A DNA stretch of 64,000 nt from Endobugula sp965225895 (GCA_965225895.1 CBDDBR010000011.1:434001-498000), one strand, 5' to 3'; positions 43,931 through 53,333 are shown, numbered from the stretch's first letter. A program made the numbers and translations. The notes: generated from the letters alone by a model not told the origin.

Positions 43931-46825
43931 TTAGGCGTAACTTTCTATGGGAGCGCAAGAACACACTAAATGACGATCACCGTACACATTATCAATACGA
44001 TTGACTGTAGGCCATACTTTATGGGCATGAAGCCATGGGGCAGGGTGTGAGGCTATAGTGCGTGAATAGGGACGATCCCATGTATCACTTAATAAGTCTG
44101 CTTGTGTATGAGGCGCATTGACAAGTGGGTTGTTGTCTACAGGGTATGTACCATTTTCGACTTGTGCGATTTCTTCACGAATAATAAGCATGGCATCGCA
44201 AAAACGATCGAGTTCTGCTTGCGACTCAGACTCTGTTGGCTCAATCATAAGAGTGCCCGCAACAGGAAAGCTCATTGTCGGAGCATGAAAGCCAAAGTCC
44301 ATTAGACGTTTTGCAATATCTTCTTCTGTAATACCACTGCTTGCTTTTAAAGGGCGTAAATCAAGCAAGCATTCGTGTGCAATGAAACCGTGCGCACCTG
44401 TGTATAGAATAGGGTAGTCTTTACCGAGTTTATTCGCTACGTAGTTGGCATTGAGCATGGCAATTTCAGTGGCGCGGCGCATGCCTGTGCTTCCCATCAT
44501 TTTAATATACATCCAGCTAATGGGCAGAATGCTAGCTGAACCCCAAGGTGCTGCAGAGATAGTTCCGTTTTCTAGGAGTGTATCTGGTACTTCGCGTACA
44601 GGGTGCGCGGCTAAAAATGGCGCAAGGTGGCTTTTAACACCAATAGGCCCCATACCTGGGCCACCACCGCCGTGGGGTATGCAGAATGTTTTATGTAAAT
44701 TTAAGTGAGATACATCGCCACCAAATTCTCCTGGCGCGGCTACACCTACGAGTGCATTCATATTGGCACCATCAATATACACCTGCGCGCCAATCTTATG
44801 GATCATATCGCATAGTTGGGTAATGCCCTCTTCAAATACGCCGTGTGTTGACGGGTAGGTCACCATAATGCAGGCAATCTGCTCGCCGAGCTCATCGATT
44901 TTTTCTTGTAGGTCGTTAAGATCTACATTCCCTTTTTCATCACAGCGGGTCACGACAACATCTAAGCCGACCATTTGTGCCGACGCAGGATTAGTGCCAT
45001 GTGCTGATGAAGGGATTAGGCAAATATGACGGTGAGTTTCTTGCTTTGATTCAAAATATTTTTTAATTGCGACAAGGCCTGCATACTCACCTTGAGATCC
45101 CGCATTAGGTTGTAAGCTAACGCGATCGTAGCCTGTGCATACCGCTAGCATGTTTTCGAGTTCGCTGAGCATGGCTTGATAGCCTTGCGTTTGTTCTTCG
45201 GGAGCAAAGGGGTGAATACGTGAAAACTCAGGCCATGTGACAGGGATCATTTCACTGGTGGCATTGAGCTTCATGGTGCAAGAACCTAGAGGGATCATTG
45301 CGTGATTGAGTGCAATATCTTTTGCTTCTAAGCGGTGTAAATAGCGTAGCATTTCGGTTTCAGAGTGAAACTGGTTGAACGTGCTATGGCTTAAAATGCG
45401 GTCAGTACGTAGTAAACGATCGGGAATACCATGTGCAGTATTGATGAGCGACTGATCTAGTGTGTTAATGTCAGTGGTAATATCAAATAATGAAAATAAC
45501 GCTTCTACATCTTGTACAGTGGTGGTTTCATTCAGACTAATTCCTAATATATGACCATCAATACGTAAGTTGATACCTTGTGCTAAGGCGGCTTGATGAA
45601 TAGCATCAGCACGATCACCTAGATCAAGGCTCAGGGTATCAAAGTAGCAGGTATTGATACGCTGAATACCTTTTTGTTCTAGCCCTTTGGCCAAAATACC
45701 CGTTAAACGATGAATACGATGTGCAATACGTTGTAGCCCTTCAGGGCCGTGATAAATCGCATAAAACACACTCATAAGTGCGAGTAATACTTGAGATGTA
45801 CAGATGTTTGAGTTGGCTTTTTCACGGCGAATATGTTGCTCGCGTGTTTGCATTGCCATTCGTAAGGCCGTGTTGCCTTTTTTGTCGATCGATACACCAA
45901 TAATACGCCCTGGTGCTGATCGCTTAAATTTTTCACCAAAAGCAAAAAAGGCCGCATGTGGGCCACCAAAGCCCATGGGTACACCAAAGCGTTGGTTTGA
46001 ACCTACAACAATATCAGCACCCATGCTGCCAGGAGATTGTAGTAGTACTAAACTCATAATGTCAGCGGCTACAGTCACTAATGCTTGCTTGCTGTGTGCT
46101 AGTGCAATGGTTTCTGTAAGGTCAGTGATTTCACCGTTGGAGCCAGGATACTGTAATAGCACGCCAAAACAATCTTCGGTTTGTAGTAATGTCTCGGCAT
46201 GGCCGACTAATACGGTAAAGCCAAAATGCTCGGCGCGAGTTTGTACCACGGCGAGTGATTGTGGATGAATGTTCTCATCCACAATAAATTGATCAGATTT
46301 GTTACGTTTTTGTTGGCGTTTACTCATTGCCATTGCTTCGGCGGCGGCGGTGCCTTCGTCGAGCATAGAGGCATTGGCCATGGCTAGACCCGTTAAATCA
46401 ATAATCATTTGCTGAAAATGCAACAAGCCTTCTAGGCGACCTTGAGCAATTTCAGGTTGGTAGGGCGTATATGCCGTGTACCAGCCCGGGTTTTCTAATA
46501 CATTACGTAATACAACAGTAGGCGTGATAGTGTCGTGATAGCCCATACCAATGTAGCTTTTGGCTACGCGATTTTGCTCGGCATAGTGTTTGAGCTGCGC
46601 TAATGAGGATTGTTCATTAAGTGCGGTATCTAGGGCTAAGGGAGAGCGTTTTAATATCGCATCAGGAACGATATGTTCCATTAATTCTTGCACACTGCTC
46701 ATGTTAAGCGTGGTTAACATGGCTTGTATTTGCTCTTCATCTGGGCCGATATGCCGGCCTATAAACGCATCGTCGTGGTTCAGTTGCTGTAATGATTGTG
46801 ATGAAACTGGCAATGCGTCAGCCAT
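43931..46825 (-). CDS. gcvP: Glycine dehydrogenase (decarboxylating), P-protein
   Basis: The 964-residue protein is a full-length fused P-protein of the glycine cleavage system. The pyridoxal-phosphate lysine lies in LNLHKTFCIPHGGGGPG. FIGRHIGPDEEQ at the N-terminus and NAGSQGEYAGLVAIKKY and SSAHGTNPASAQMVG in the C-terminal half are conserved. It decarboxylates glycine and loads the aminomethyl group on the H-protein. GcvT and GcvH are not adjacent, so gcvP is a monocistronic unit here. No glycine riboswitch is seen in its 177-bp upstream region. Confidence 0.97.
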   Translation of the reverse strand: MADALPVSSQSLQQLNHDDAFIGRHIGPDEEQIQAMLTTLNMSSVQELMEHIVPDAILKRSPLALDTALNEQSSLAQLKHYAEQNRVAKSYIGMGYHDTITPTVVLRNVLENPGWYTAYTPYQPEIAQGRLEGLLHFQQMIIDLTGLAMANASMLDEGTAAAEAMAMSKRQQKRNKSDQFIVDENIHPQSLAVVQTRAEHFGFTVLVGHAETLLQTEDCFGVLLQYPGSNGEITDLTETIALAHSKQALVTVAADIMSLVLLQSPGSMGADIVVGSNQRFGVPMGFGGPHAAFFAFGEKFKRSAPGRIIGVSIDKKGNTALRMAMQTREQHIRREKANSNICTSQVLLALMSVFYAIYHGPEGLQRIAHRIHRLTGILAKGLEQKGIQRINTCYFDTLSLDLGDRADAIHQAALAQGINLRIDGHILGISLNETTTVQDVEALFSLFDITTDINTLDQSLINTAHGIPDRLLRTDRILSHSTFNQFHSETEMLRYLHRLEAKDIALNHAMIPLGSCTMKLNATSEMIPVTWPEFSRIHPFAPEEQTQGYQAMLSELENMLAVCTGYDRVSLQPNAGSQGEYAGLVAIKKYFESKQETHRHICLIPSSAHGTNPASAQMVGLDVVVTRCDEKGNVDLNDLQEKIDELGEQIACIMVTYPSTHGVFEEGITQLCDMIHKIGAQVYIDGANMNALVGVAAPGEFGGDVSHLNLHKTFCIPHGGGGPGMGPIGVKSHLAPFLAAHPVREVPDTLLENGTISAAPWGSASILPISWMYIKMMGSTGMRRATEIAMLNANYVANKLGKDYPILYTGAHGFIAHECLLDLRPLKASSGITEEDIAKRLMDFGFHAPTMSFPVAGTLMIEPTESESQAELDRFCDAMLIIREEIAQVENGTYPVDNNPLVNAPHTQADLLSDTWDRPYSRTIASHPAPWLHAHKVWPTVNRIDNVYGDRHLVCSCAPIESYA

Positions 46826-46898
46826 AGAAGGTAACCTTTAAATCGATAGTGATATGTAGGGGGTGAGTGTGCAATGGTCGTTTGTAAATAAGCGGTGC

Positions 46899-46986
46899 AT
46901 TATACGCTATTTATCACGTTTGTGGATGCCTGTTATCCGTTTGCTATTCATGGGATGATACCAAATATATCACGCTATTTATGACG
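46899..46986 (-). promoter_or_regulatory. gcvP promoter with duplicated 15-bp motif
   Basis: On the minus strand a perfect -10 hexamer TATAAT lies at 46904-46899, 74 bp before the gcvP start; the -35 is weak. Two near-identical copies of ACGCTATTTATSACG lie at 46904-46918 and 46972-46986 (plus-strand coordinates), one overlapping the -10 edge and one upstream. They could be operator sites for a regulator of gcvP or of the divergent Nudix gene. The binder is not known. Confidence 0.5.
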
Positions 46987-47002
46987 CTAGGTTGCCCTTT
47001 TT

Positions 47003-47569
47003 ATGATTAAAAAGAACGAAAAAAACGCCCCGTGGCAAACGAAAACCAGCACGGTTGTGTATGAGAACCCTTGGATTCGTGTTTCTCATGATGAGGTTAT
47101 TACGCCAGCCAATACGGAGGGTATATACGGTACGGTACATTTTAAAAATCATGCCGTGGGTATTTTGGCCATTGATGAAGAGGGGTATACATGGCTAGTT
47201 AAGCAAACACGGTATGTGTTTGATAAACCCACATGGGAGATTCCAGAGGGTGGTTGCCCTGTAGGGGAGTCATTATTGGGCGCTGCGCAGCGAGAGTTAA
47301 GAGAAGAAACGGGTTTGTCGGCTGATTCGTGGGAGACATGGTTAACCATGGATTTATCGAATTCTGTCACCGATGAGCAAGCCACTGTATTTTTAGCTAA
47401 ACATGTGCGCCAAGGTGAGTCTCAGTTAGAAGAAACAGAAGATATAGAAGTATTACGTTTACCATTACGCGAGGCGGTAGATAAGGTGTTGTCGGGAGAA
47501 ATTACCGATGCTATTTCTGTTGCCGCGTTATTAAAAACAGCCGTTGTTTCTGTTGATGGCGGTGCTTAA
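47003..47569 (+). CDS. Nudix hydrolase (ADP-ribose pyrophosphatase-like)
   Basis: The 188-residue enzyme has an exact Nudix box, GCPVGESLLGAAQRELREET followed by GL (G-x5-E-x7-REL-x-EE-x-G-L, with the preceding G). Flanking sequence (YTWLVKQTRYVFDKPTWEIP) resembles ADP-ribose/ADP-sugar pyrophosphatases rather than MutT. It should hydrolyse nucleoside-diphosphate compounds. It is divergent from gcvP across a region with duplicated 15-bp motifs, and convergent with a diguanylate cyclase gene. Confidence 0.9.
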   Translation: MIKKNEKNAPWQTKTSTVVYENPWIRVSHDEVITPANTEGIYGTVHFKNHAVGILAIDEEGYTWLVKQTRYVFDKPTWEIPEGGCPVGESLLGAAQRELREETGLSADSWETWLTMDLSNSVTDEQATVFLAKHVRQGESQLEETEDIEVLRLPLREAVDKVLSGEITDAISVAALLKTAVVSVDGGA

Positions 47570-47591
47570 GTATGGAACTTAAGCGCAGTAT

Positions 47592-48278
47592 TTAAGATTT
47601 GTCGGGATCAAATAGCGTAAATAAGGCAGATTTTTCTTCGCTAGTGACTTGTTGTTCTAGTGGTTCTGGCGGGCTAAAGCAAATACGGTTACGGCCTTGT
47701 GCTTTGGCTTGGTAGAGTTTTTCATCGGCGGCTTCAATCAATTGTTGGCTTGAGATGATGTTGTTGCCAGAATATACACTTAAGCCTGCGCTTGCGGTAA
47801 GGGCTAATTGTTCGGAGTTGCCATCTGCTAATGGAATATCGAGCGGGGTGCTTTCTATCGCTGAACGTATGCGTTCGGCCACGTGAACACTGGCAGCCAT
47901 TTCGCTACTGGGCAAAATAATGGCAAATTCTTCACCGCCATAACGGCAGGCAATATCTAGTTTACGAATATTTTGCACAATGCAGTTAGCAATAAGCTTA
48001 AGTGCTTGGTTACCTACTTCGTGCCCCCACTGGTCATTTACGCTCTTAAAATGATCAACATCAAGCATAATGAGAGTGGTTGATTGTAGTGTTCGCTGAG
48101 AGCGTTCTAATTCTTGATCTAGCGTATGGCTAAAGTGTCGGTAGTTAAATAGATTGGTGAGTGGGTCGGTGCTTACCAATTCAGATAGGCGTTTAACTTC
48201 TTCCCTTAAGCGTTCAAGCTCGGCTGTCAGCTCGCTGGTATTGTCAGCAGGGCAGATGTCATTCGACTCGTTACTCAT
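47592..48278 (-). CDS. GGDEF-domain diguanylate cyclase
   Basis: The 228-residue protein is a short N-terminal coiled coil (TSELTAELERLREEVKRLSE) followed by a GGDEF domain. The active site is GGEEF (CRYGGEEFAIILPS), and an I-site RKLD lies five residues before it, so product inhibition is expected. It has no sensor domain beyond the coiled coil. It lies next to the ECF/anti-sigma pair on the same strand but 100 bp upstream DNA separates them. It is a probable active c-di-GMP synthase. Confidence 0.92.
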   Translation of the reverse strand: MSNESNDICPADNTSELTAELERLREEVKRLSELVSTDPLTNLFNYRHFSHTLDQELERSQRTLQSTTLIMLDVDHFKSVNDQWGHEVGNQALKLIANCIVQNIRKLDIACRYGGEEFAIILPSSEMAASVHVAERIRSAIESTPLDIPLADGNSEQLALTASAGLSVYSGNNIISSQQLIEAADEKLYQAKAQGRNRICFSPPEPLEQQVTSEEKSALFTLFDPDKS

Positions 48279-48379
48279 TGATAATCCATGTAATTATTTA
48301 TTCATAGGCGGTATAACGCAATTATAGCCGTAATTTGGTATTTGTAGAATAAATGTCTAATTGGATAATCTTTGGGTGT

Positions 48380-49081
48380 TTATAATGCGTTGATGCGCAA
48401 AAATGGATTAATGAGTAAGCGGCCTAAAACGCTCGTGAGTTTGACGGGAGCCTGCTCTACAGAAAGGCAGAGGCAATCTTGGTTTTTGGAGGCCATAGGG
48501 CTGTGTATATCGCCCTCATTTCTGAGTAAAAAGTCACCTTGTTGATACACGCCGTCTTCGTCAGAAAAGCTACCTTTTAATACCACGGTAATTTCTGTGC
48601 CGCGATGGTCATGCTGAGGCACTTTGCCGCCTGCTTGAATTTTTTGTAGTGATACGCCGTATTTATCTTGTCCTGCAATAAGGCCTGCCGAGCGTAAGCT
48701 CGATGTGATACGTTTCCAGCGCGTTGTGGGCAATAGCATCTTACGCACTGCTTTTGGAAGCTCGGGGTGGTGGTTATGTGCATCATTTGAGTGAGCAGGT
48801 GTAGAGCAAGTAGGTATGGGGGATGTTTTAATTTGCTCAATTTTCGTCATTAAACGATCAAATTGTTGAGCGGTAGTGTCACTGTTTTCTTGTATATCGT
48901 GTTTGTGAGTCACCATGATTGCTGCACCAATACGTTCAAAATCCATGACCTTTGCACGGCACTGTGTACAGTAATGCAGGTGAGAGGCAATGGCGATAGA
49001 TTGGCCGTGATCCAGACTGCCAGATGCAAATTCTAACAATAAGTTACTGTCGGGGTGATGTTGTGGCGATACGTTTTTCAT
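48380..49081 (-). CDS. ChrR-type zinc anti-sigma factor with cupin domain
   Basis: The 233-residue protein has an N-terminal zinc-binding anti-sigma domain (ZAS) with the H-x3-C-x2-C motif HLHYCTQC. The C-terminal cupin has metal-ligand residues in PQHDHRGTEI and EGDIHSP. This is the ChrR architecture; ChrR inhibits its sigma factor until singlet oxygen or related oxidants act. Its ATG overlaps the sigma gene stop (ATGA), so translation is coupled. The product most probably controls the adjacent sigma factor. Confidence 0.9.
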   Translation of the reverse strand: MKNVSPQHHPDSNLLLEFASGSLDHGQSIAIASHLHYCTQCRAKVMDFERIGAAIMVTHKHDIQENSDTTAQQFDRLMTKIEQIKTSPIPTCSTPAHSNDAHNHHPELPKAVRKMLLPTTRWKRITSSLRSAGLIAGQDKYGVSLQKIQAGGKVPQHDHRGTEITVVLKGSFSDEDGVYQQGDFLLRNEGDIHSPMASKNQDCLCLSVEQAPVKLTSVLGRLLINPFLRINAL

Positions 49082-49767
49082 AATAATTCATTCGGCTTTT
49101 TGGTCATCGCGCTGAGTAAGTGGTGTAACTTATTTTGTGCTAAACGAACGCGAGATTTTACCGTACCTAAGGGGAGTTCAAGCTCCGTAGCGATTTCAGC
49201 ATGGGATTTTGATTCCATATATACTTTCGTAATCACTAGCTTTTGTTCATGGGGCAATTGATCGAGTGCGGTTTTAATATATTCTTCATTTCTTTTTTGA
49301 GTGAGAAATGTATAAGGGCCATTTTCTGTGGTGTCTTCCCAAATATCTTCGACTTCTATTGATGTGGTGCCCGCATACTTGTTTTGGCGTCTGAGCATGT
49401 CAATACGTGTGTTTCTTGCGAGAGTAAAAATCCATGTGCTGGCGGCAGCCTTAGTTGCATCGTAAGAGGCCGATTTTTGCCATACTTTGATCATGACTTC
49501 TTGTATAAGCTCGTCAATCATTTGAAATGAGCTTTGCGTGGGAAATTTACCAATAAAGTAATTTTTTAATAAAGGTGAAAAATGATTAAATAAAACCTGA
49601 AAAGAGTCACGGTCTTGATGTTTACCAAGGTGTGATAGGTGGTTATTCCAGACTTGAATATCATTTTTCATAGACGTTTTTTTAGGTGCTTTAGCACATT
49701 CGGTGGCTTGCTTAAGTGGCACACTGTGACTATCTCTTGTTGATATTACGGATAATGTCTTTGTCAT
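49078..49767 (-). CDS. ECF sigma factor, ChrR-associated (ECF11-like)
   Basis: The 229-residue ECF sigma factor has region 2 (QMIDELIQEVMIKVWQKSAS, then WIFTLARNTRIDMLRR) and region 4 (LPHEQKLVITKVYMESKSHA, then LPLGTVKSRVRLAQNKLHHL). Partnership with a ChrR-like anti-sigma factor places it with the ECF11/RpoE-ChrR group, which in Rhodobacter sphaeroides directs the singlet-oxygen response. The N-terminal 30 residues are not conserved-looking; ATG 49671 is an alternative start. It is divergent from a lipid-modification cluster that is a typical target of this group. Confidence 0.9.
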   Translation of the reverse strand: MTKTLSVISTRDSHSVPLKQATECAKAPKKTSMKNDIQVWNNHLSHLGKHQDRDSFQVLFNHFSPLLKNYFIGKFPTQSSFQMIDELIQEVMIKVWQKSASYDATKAAASTWIFTLARNTRIDMLRRQNKYAGTTSIEVEDIWEDTTENGPYTFLTQKRNEEYIKTALDQLPHEQKLVITKVYMESKSHAEIATELELPLGTVKSRVRLAQNKLHHLLSAMTKKPNELL

Positions 49768-49822
49768 TGGTATGTTACCTGCATCATGCGATATTTCATC
49801 TTTTTCATCAAGTACCAGTTAA

Positions 49823-49848
49823 TACGTTATATCTTGTGGTTTGGATTG
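49823..49848 (-). promoter_or_regulatory. Candidate ECF promoter for the sigma/anti-sigma operon
   Basis: On the minus strand CAATCC and AACGTA are separated by 14 bp, about 55 bp before the sigma gene. A similarly spaced AGATCT-14 bp-TACGTA lies on the plus strand at 49879-49904. Both fit a common ATCY-N14-ACGTA pattern, which resembles my recollection of the ECF11 consensus (TGATCC ... CGTA). Autoregulation is inferred. Confidence 0.4.
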
Positions 49849-49878
49849 TTTTTTTATTGTGAGATGGCGCTTCATCAT

Positions 49879-49904
49879 AGATCTATTTGTTATGAATTTA
49901 CGTA
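49879..49904 (+). promoter_or_regulatory. Candidate ECF promoter for the lipid-modification cluster
   Basis: AGATCT (49879-49884), a 14-bp spacer and TACGTA (49899-49904) lie about 40 bp before the SnoaL-like gene. The spacing and core match the candidate on the opposite strand, suggesting recognition by the adjacent ECF sigma factor. This is pattern-based only. Confidence 0.4.
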
Positions 49905-49945
49905 ATGGTAACTATGGCAAAAGTTATAAGAATAATGGGTGAACT

Positions 49946-50392
49946 ATGACAGTGGTATTTGTTGAAGAATTTAAGAGGTATTACAGTCATTTTGATCAGT
50001 ATGATATCGATACCTTAGATGATTTTTATACTGTGGAGGCGTTGTTTACGGATCCGTTGCACAGTATTTGTGGACGTGAAAATGTAAAAGCATATTTTTC
50101 GGCTATGTGTGATGGCTTGCTGAGTTGTCGGTTTGAGTTTGTTGGCGAAACTGTGGCAAAAGAAAGTGCATGGCTTAAATGGGTAATGCACTATCAACAC
50201 CCTAAATTGAACAAGGGTGAGATGTTGCAGTTAACGGGTGCGACGTATCTTGTTTTCTCTAATGAAGGTGAAAATGGTGATATAAAAGTGATTCGCCATG
50301 AAGATTTTTACGACATGGGGAGTATGGTTTATGAACACATTCCTATCATGGGGTCTAGTATTCGCTGGCTTAAAAAACAACTACTTTCTTAA
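49946..50392 (+). CDS. SnoaL-like (NTF2-fold) protein
   Basis: The 148-residue protein has the SnoaL/NTF2-like pattern: an N-terminal helix pair, ALFTDPLHSICGRENVKAYF with an aspartate in the FTDP motif, and a beta sheet ending in VIRHEDFYDMG. Such proteins are small pocket domains that bind or transform lipophilic compounds. It is the first gene of the cluster downstream of the candidate ECF promoter. In related ECF11/ChrR regulons a gene of this type precedes the SDR and amine-oxidase genes. Its substrate is unknown. Confidence 0.85.
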   Translation: MTVVFVEEFKRYYSHFDQYDIDTLDDFYTVEALFTDPLHSICGRENVKAYFSAMCDGLLSCRFEFVGETVAKESAWLKWVMHYQHPKLNKGEMLQLTGATYLVFSNEGENGDIKVIRHEDFYDMGSMVYEHIPIMGSSIRWLKKQLLS

Positions 50393-50411
50393 CCCTTAAT
50401 GGGTACTGTGT

Positions 50412-51179
50412 ATGAATAATATAACGCATAAAACAATTTGGATTGTGGGATCTAGCACGGGAATGGGGCGAGCATTAGCTTTACGTCTTGCTGAAGCGGG
50501 TAATTTTGTTATCGTGAGTGCGCGTAGTGCAGATAAACTTGATGATGTGGTAAAACAACACCCTAAAAATATGGTTGCCTTACCTGTTGATATGAATCAT
50601 GCCGACGACCCGACTGTATTACAAGAGCAGCTTGCTCAGATTACCGATGTGATTGACATATTAGTCATGGCTCAGGGAACGGTAGAATATGAAAATGATA
50701 TGACATTTGATGCAGCATTATATCGACGTGTATTTGAGACCAATTTTTTCTCATTCGTTAATACGCTAGCGGTAGCTAAACCGTTTTTGGAGGCTTCGGA
50801 ACAGCGTGCTTATATTGTTGGCCTTAGTAGCATGTCGATGATGATTGGTTTTTCGCGTGCAGAAGCTTATGGTGCGTCAAAAGCAGCGATCGATTATTTT
50901 TTACATTCTTTAGTAGTTGATCTGCCGCAACGTAAATTTGATGTCAGTATTGTTCGCCCTGGTTTTGTTGCTACCCCCATGACATCGGTTAATGATTTTC
51001 CTATGCCATTTTTAATGTCAGCAGAGCAAGCAGCGGATCGTATTATTAAAGGTATGGAAAAACGTCGGCGATTAATTATTTTTCCGCGTAGGCTGTATAG
51101 TATTTTAACGGTATTTTCATGGCTGTCGTGCTTATGGTATCGATACCTTGGTCCTAAAACCAGTCGTTATGATTTGTAA
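50412..51179 (+). CDS. Short-chain dehydrogenase/reductase
   Basis: The 255-residue SDR has the nucleotide-binding motif VGSSTGMGRALALRLAEAG and the catalytic Y-x3-K (AYGASKAAIDYF), with Ser in GLSSMSMMIG. It lies 19 bp after the SnoaL-like gene. The C-terminal hydrophobic stretch (RLYSILTVFSWLSCLWYRYL) may tether it to the membrane. Within the ChrR-linked cluster it probably oxidises or reduces an acyl or alcohol group of a membrane lipid; this is an inference. Confidence 0.92.
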   Translation: MNNITHKTIWIVGSSTGMGRALALRLAEAGNFVIVSARSADKLDDVVKQHPKNMVALPVDMNHADDPTVLQEQLAQITDVIDILVMAQGTVEYENDMTFDAALYRRVFETNFFSFVNTLAVAKPFLEASEQRAYIVGLSSMSMMIGFSRAEAYGASKAAIDYFLHSLVVDLPQRKFDVSIVRPGFVATPMTSVNDFPMPFLMSAEQAADRIIKGMEKRRRLIIFPRRLYSILTVFSWLSCLWYRYLGPKTSRYDL

Positions 51180-51216
51180 TTCATGAATAAAAGTAATAAG
51201 TAGGTATTAAAGAGTA

Positions 51217-52491
51217 ATGAAAATTGCCATTATAGGAACAGGTGTTTCGGGATTAACCGCGGGGTATTTACTGAGCCAACAACATGACTTGGTTGTGTAT
51301 GAATCTGCTGATCGTTTAGGCGGTCACACGGCTACAATGGATGTTGAATATGCGGGCAAACAGTACGCTATTGATACAGGATTTATTGTTTTTAATGATT
51401 GGACCTACCCTAATTTTCAAAAATTATTGGCGCAACTGCAAGTAGATTACCAGCCTACAGAGATGGGCTTTAGTGTGAGCTGTGATATAACGGGCTTAGA
51501 ATATAGCGGCAATAATTTAGATACGTTATTTGCACAGCGCCGTAATATTTTTAGTGTTCAACATTGGCGTATGATTAAAGATATCTTGCGTTTTAATAAA
51601 GAAGCGATTGTTGATGTTGATTCTGGCGGTAGGTTTGCAACAATGACGCTAGGGGAATATTTACACTATAAACGTTATTCCACTGTTTTTATCGAAAAAT
51701 ATCTTATTCCCATGGGGGCGGCTATTTGGTCTGCAAGCACATCGGTTATGCAGCAGTTTCCTTTACAATTCTTTGTTAATTTCTTTAAAAATCATGGTTT
51801 GTTGAGTGTTAATGATCGTCCGCAGTGGCATGTGATTCGTGGTGGCTCGTCCACATATATTTCACCATTAACGGCACCCTATAAAGATAGTATTCGATTA
51901 AATACTTCAGTTGCCTCTATTCGTCGCGCTTATCAGGGTGATGAGAAAAAAGTGATTGTCACCACCGATGATGGTGATAGTGAGGTGTTTGATCACGTAG
52001 TCATGGCTTGCCATAGCGATCAGGCGTTATCGTTGTTAGACGATGCGAGTGTAGAGGAAAATGAAATACTGGGTGCTATTCCGTACCAATTGAATGAAGT
52101 GGTATTACACACCGATGAACGTTTATTACCACACCACAAAAAAACATGGTCGAGTTGGAATTATCGTATTACTGATCATACAGATGCGACGAATGATGAG
52201 CCGCCAGTATTAACATATGATATGAACATATTACAGGGCATTGAGGCTCCGTGTACGTTTTGTGTCACATTAAATAAAACCGAGGCGATTGACCCCAGTC
52301 AGGTGCTAGGTGTTTATCATTATGCACATCCTGTTTTTTCACAGGCCACTATTGCCGCGCAACAACGATGGGGTGAAATTAATGGCAAGCAAAACACTTG
52401 GTTTTGTGGTGCTTATTGGGCTAATGGTTTTCATGAAGATGGTGTGACAAGCGCTGTGCGTGTGGCAGAACAATTTGGTATTCATTTGTGA
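51217..52491 (+). CDS. FAD-dependent amine-oxidase-like oxidoreductase
   Basis: The 424-residue flavoprotein has the FAD motif MKIAIIGTGVSGLTAGYLL and YESADRLGGHTATM, plus the C-terminal FCGAYWANGFHEDGVTSAVR segment. It belongs to the group of amine-oxidase/desaturase-like proteins that accompany DUF1365 and cyclopropane-synthase-like genes. It is likely to act on fatty-acyl chains as desaturase or dehydrogenase. Its stop overlaps the next gene by one base (TGATG), so the two are translationally coupled. Confidence 0.88.
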   Translation: MKIAIIGTGVSGLTAGYLLSQQHDLVVYESADRLGGHTATMDVEYAGKQYAIDTGFIVFNDWTYPNFQKLLAQLQVDYQPTEMGFSVSCDITGLEYSGNNLDTLFAQRRNIFSVQHWRMIKDILRFNKEAIVDVDSGGRFATMTLGEYLHYKRYSTVFIEKYLIPMGAAIWSASTSVMQQFPLQFFVNFFKNHGLLSVNDRPQWHVIRGGSSTYISPLTAPYKDSIRLNTSVASIRRAYQGDEKKVIVTTDDGDSEVFDHVVMACHSDQALSLLDDASVEENEILGAIPYQLNEVVLHTDERLLPHHKKTWSSWNYRITDHTDATNDEPPVLTYDMNILQGIEAPCTFCVTLNKTEAIDPSQVLGVYHYAHPVFSQATIAAQQRWGEINGKQNTWFCGAYWANGFHEDGVTSAVRVAEQFGIHL

Positions 52492-53333
52492 TGAGCGTAC
52501 CGTTAAATAGTGCTATTTATAAAGGTACGGTAAGGCATCGACGTTATTCACCTAAGCACCATGCTTTTAGCTATCACGTGTTTATGGTGTACTTAGATCT
52601 AGATGAAATAGAGACGGTGTTTCAACAAAGCCGCTTATGGTCTGCACATGGTTTTTCATTAGCGTGGTTTAAGCGAAGCGATTTTTTTGATGGTAAAAGT
52701 GATCGCCGTTTATATGATGTGGTTGCAGATAAAGTACATGCAGAAGCAGGTTGGCGCCCAGAAGGGCCTATTCGTATGCTAAGTAATTTACGCTATTTTG
52801 GTTTTATTATTAACCCAATTACTTGTTATTATTGTTTTGATACTACAGGTGAAAAATTGCAAGCCATTGTTGCCGAAGTAACAAATACGCCATGGGGGCA
52901 ACGATGCCATTACGTTTTAGATTTTACGCAAGATATTAATGCCAGCCAGTTATCGGCAGATAATAAACAAGATATATATTTTGATAAAAAAATGCATGTT
53001 TCGCCATTTCAGCCGATGGAATTATTGTACCAGTGGCGTGGGAAAAAACCAGGTAATGATGTATTGATTCATATGGATATTTACGAGTCATCGACAACTC
53101 AAGATAGAGGGGTATCATCGTCTTTGCCTCCTATATTTGATGCGACATTAACACTTAAACGAGAACCCATAACGCCGAGTAATATGAATAGTACTATTTT
53201 ACGTTATCCGTGGATGACGCTAAAAGTATGCGGAGCTATTTATTGGCAGGCACTTAAATTGTGGCTAAAAAAGATTCCTTTTTATAATCATCCATCCAAT
53301 GTCGATAAAACGAATAATAGCATCATAAAATAA
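52491..53333 (+). CDS. DUF1365-domain protein
   Basis: The 280-residue protein belongs to DUF1365, with the conserved YKGTVRHRRYSPKHHAFSYH start, FGFIINPITCYYCFD and VAEVTNTPWGQRCHYVL. The family nearly always sits between an amine-oxidase-like gene and a cyclopropane-fatty-acid-synthase-like gene, as here, but its activity is not established. ATG 52491 overlaps the upstream stop; a GTG one codon earlier is also in frame. Confidence 0.9.
   Translation: MSVPLNSAIYKGTVRHRRYSPKHHAFSYHVFMVYLDLDEIETVFQQSRLWSAHGFSLAWFKRSDFFDGKSDRRLYDVVADKVHAEAGWRPEGPIRMLSNLRYFGFIINPITCYYCFDTTGEKLQAIVAEVTNTPWGQRCHYVLDFTQDINASQLSADNKQDIYFDKKMHVSPFQPMELLYQWRGKKPGNDVLIHMDIYESSTTQDRGVSSSLPPIFDATLTLKREPITPSNMNSTILRYPWMTLKVCGAIYWQALKLWLKKIPFYNHPSNVDKTNNSIIK

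Noticed and set aside
46826..47002. Glycine riboswitch upstream of gcvP
   Set aside because: Only 177 bp are available and no tandem or single glycine-aptamer core was recognised.
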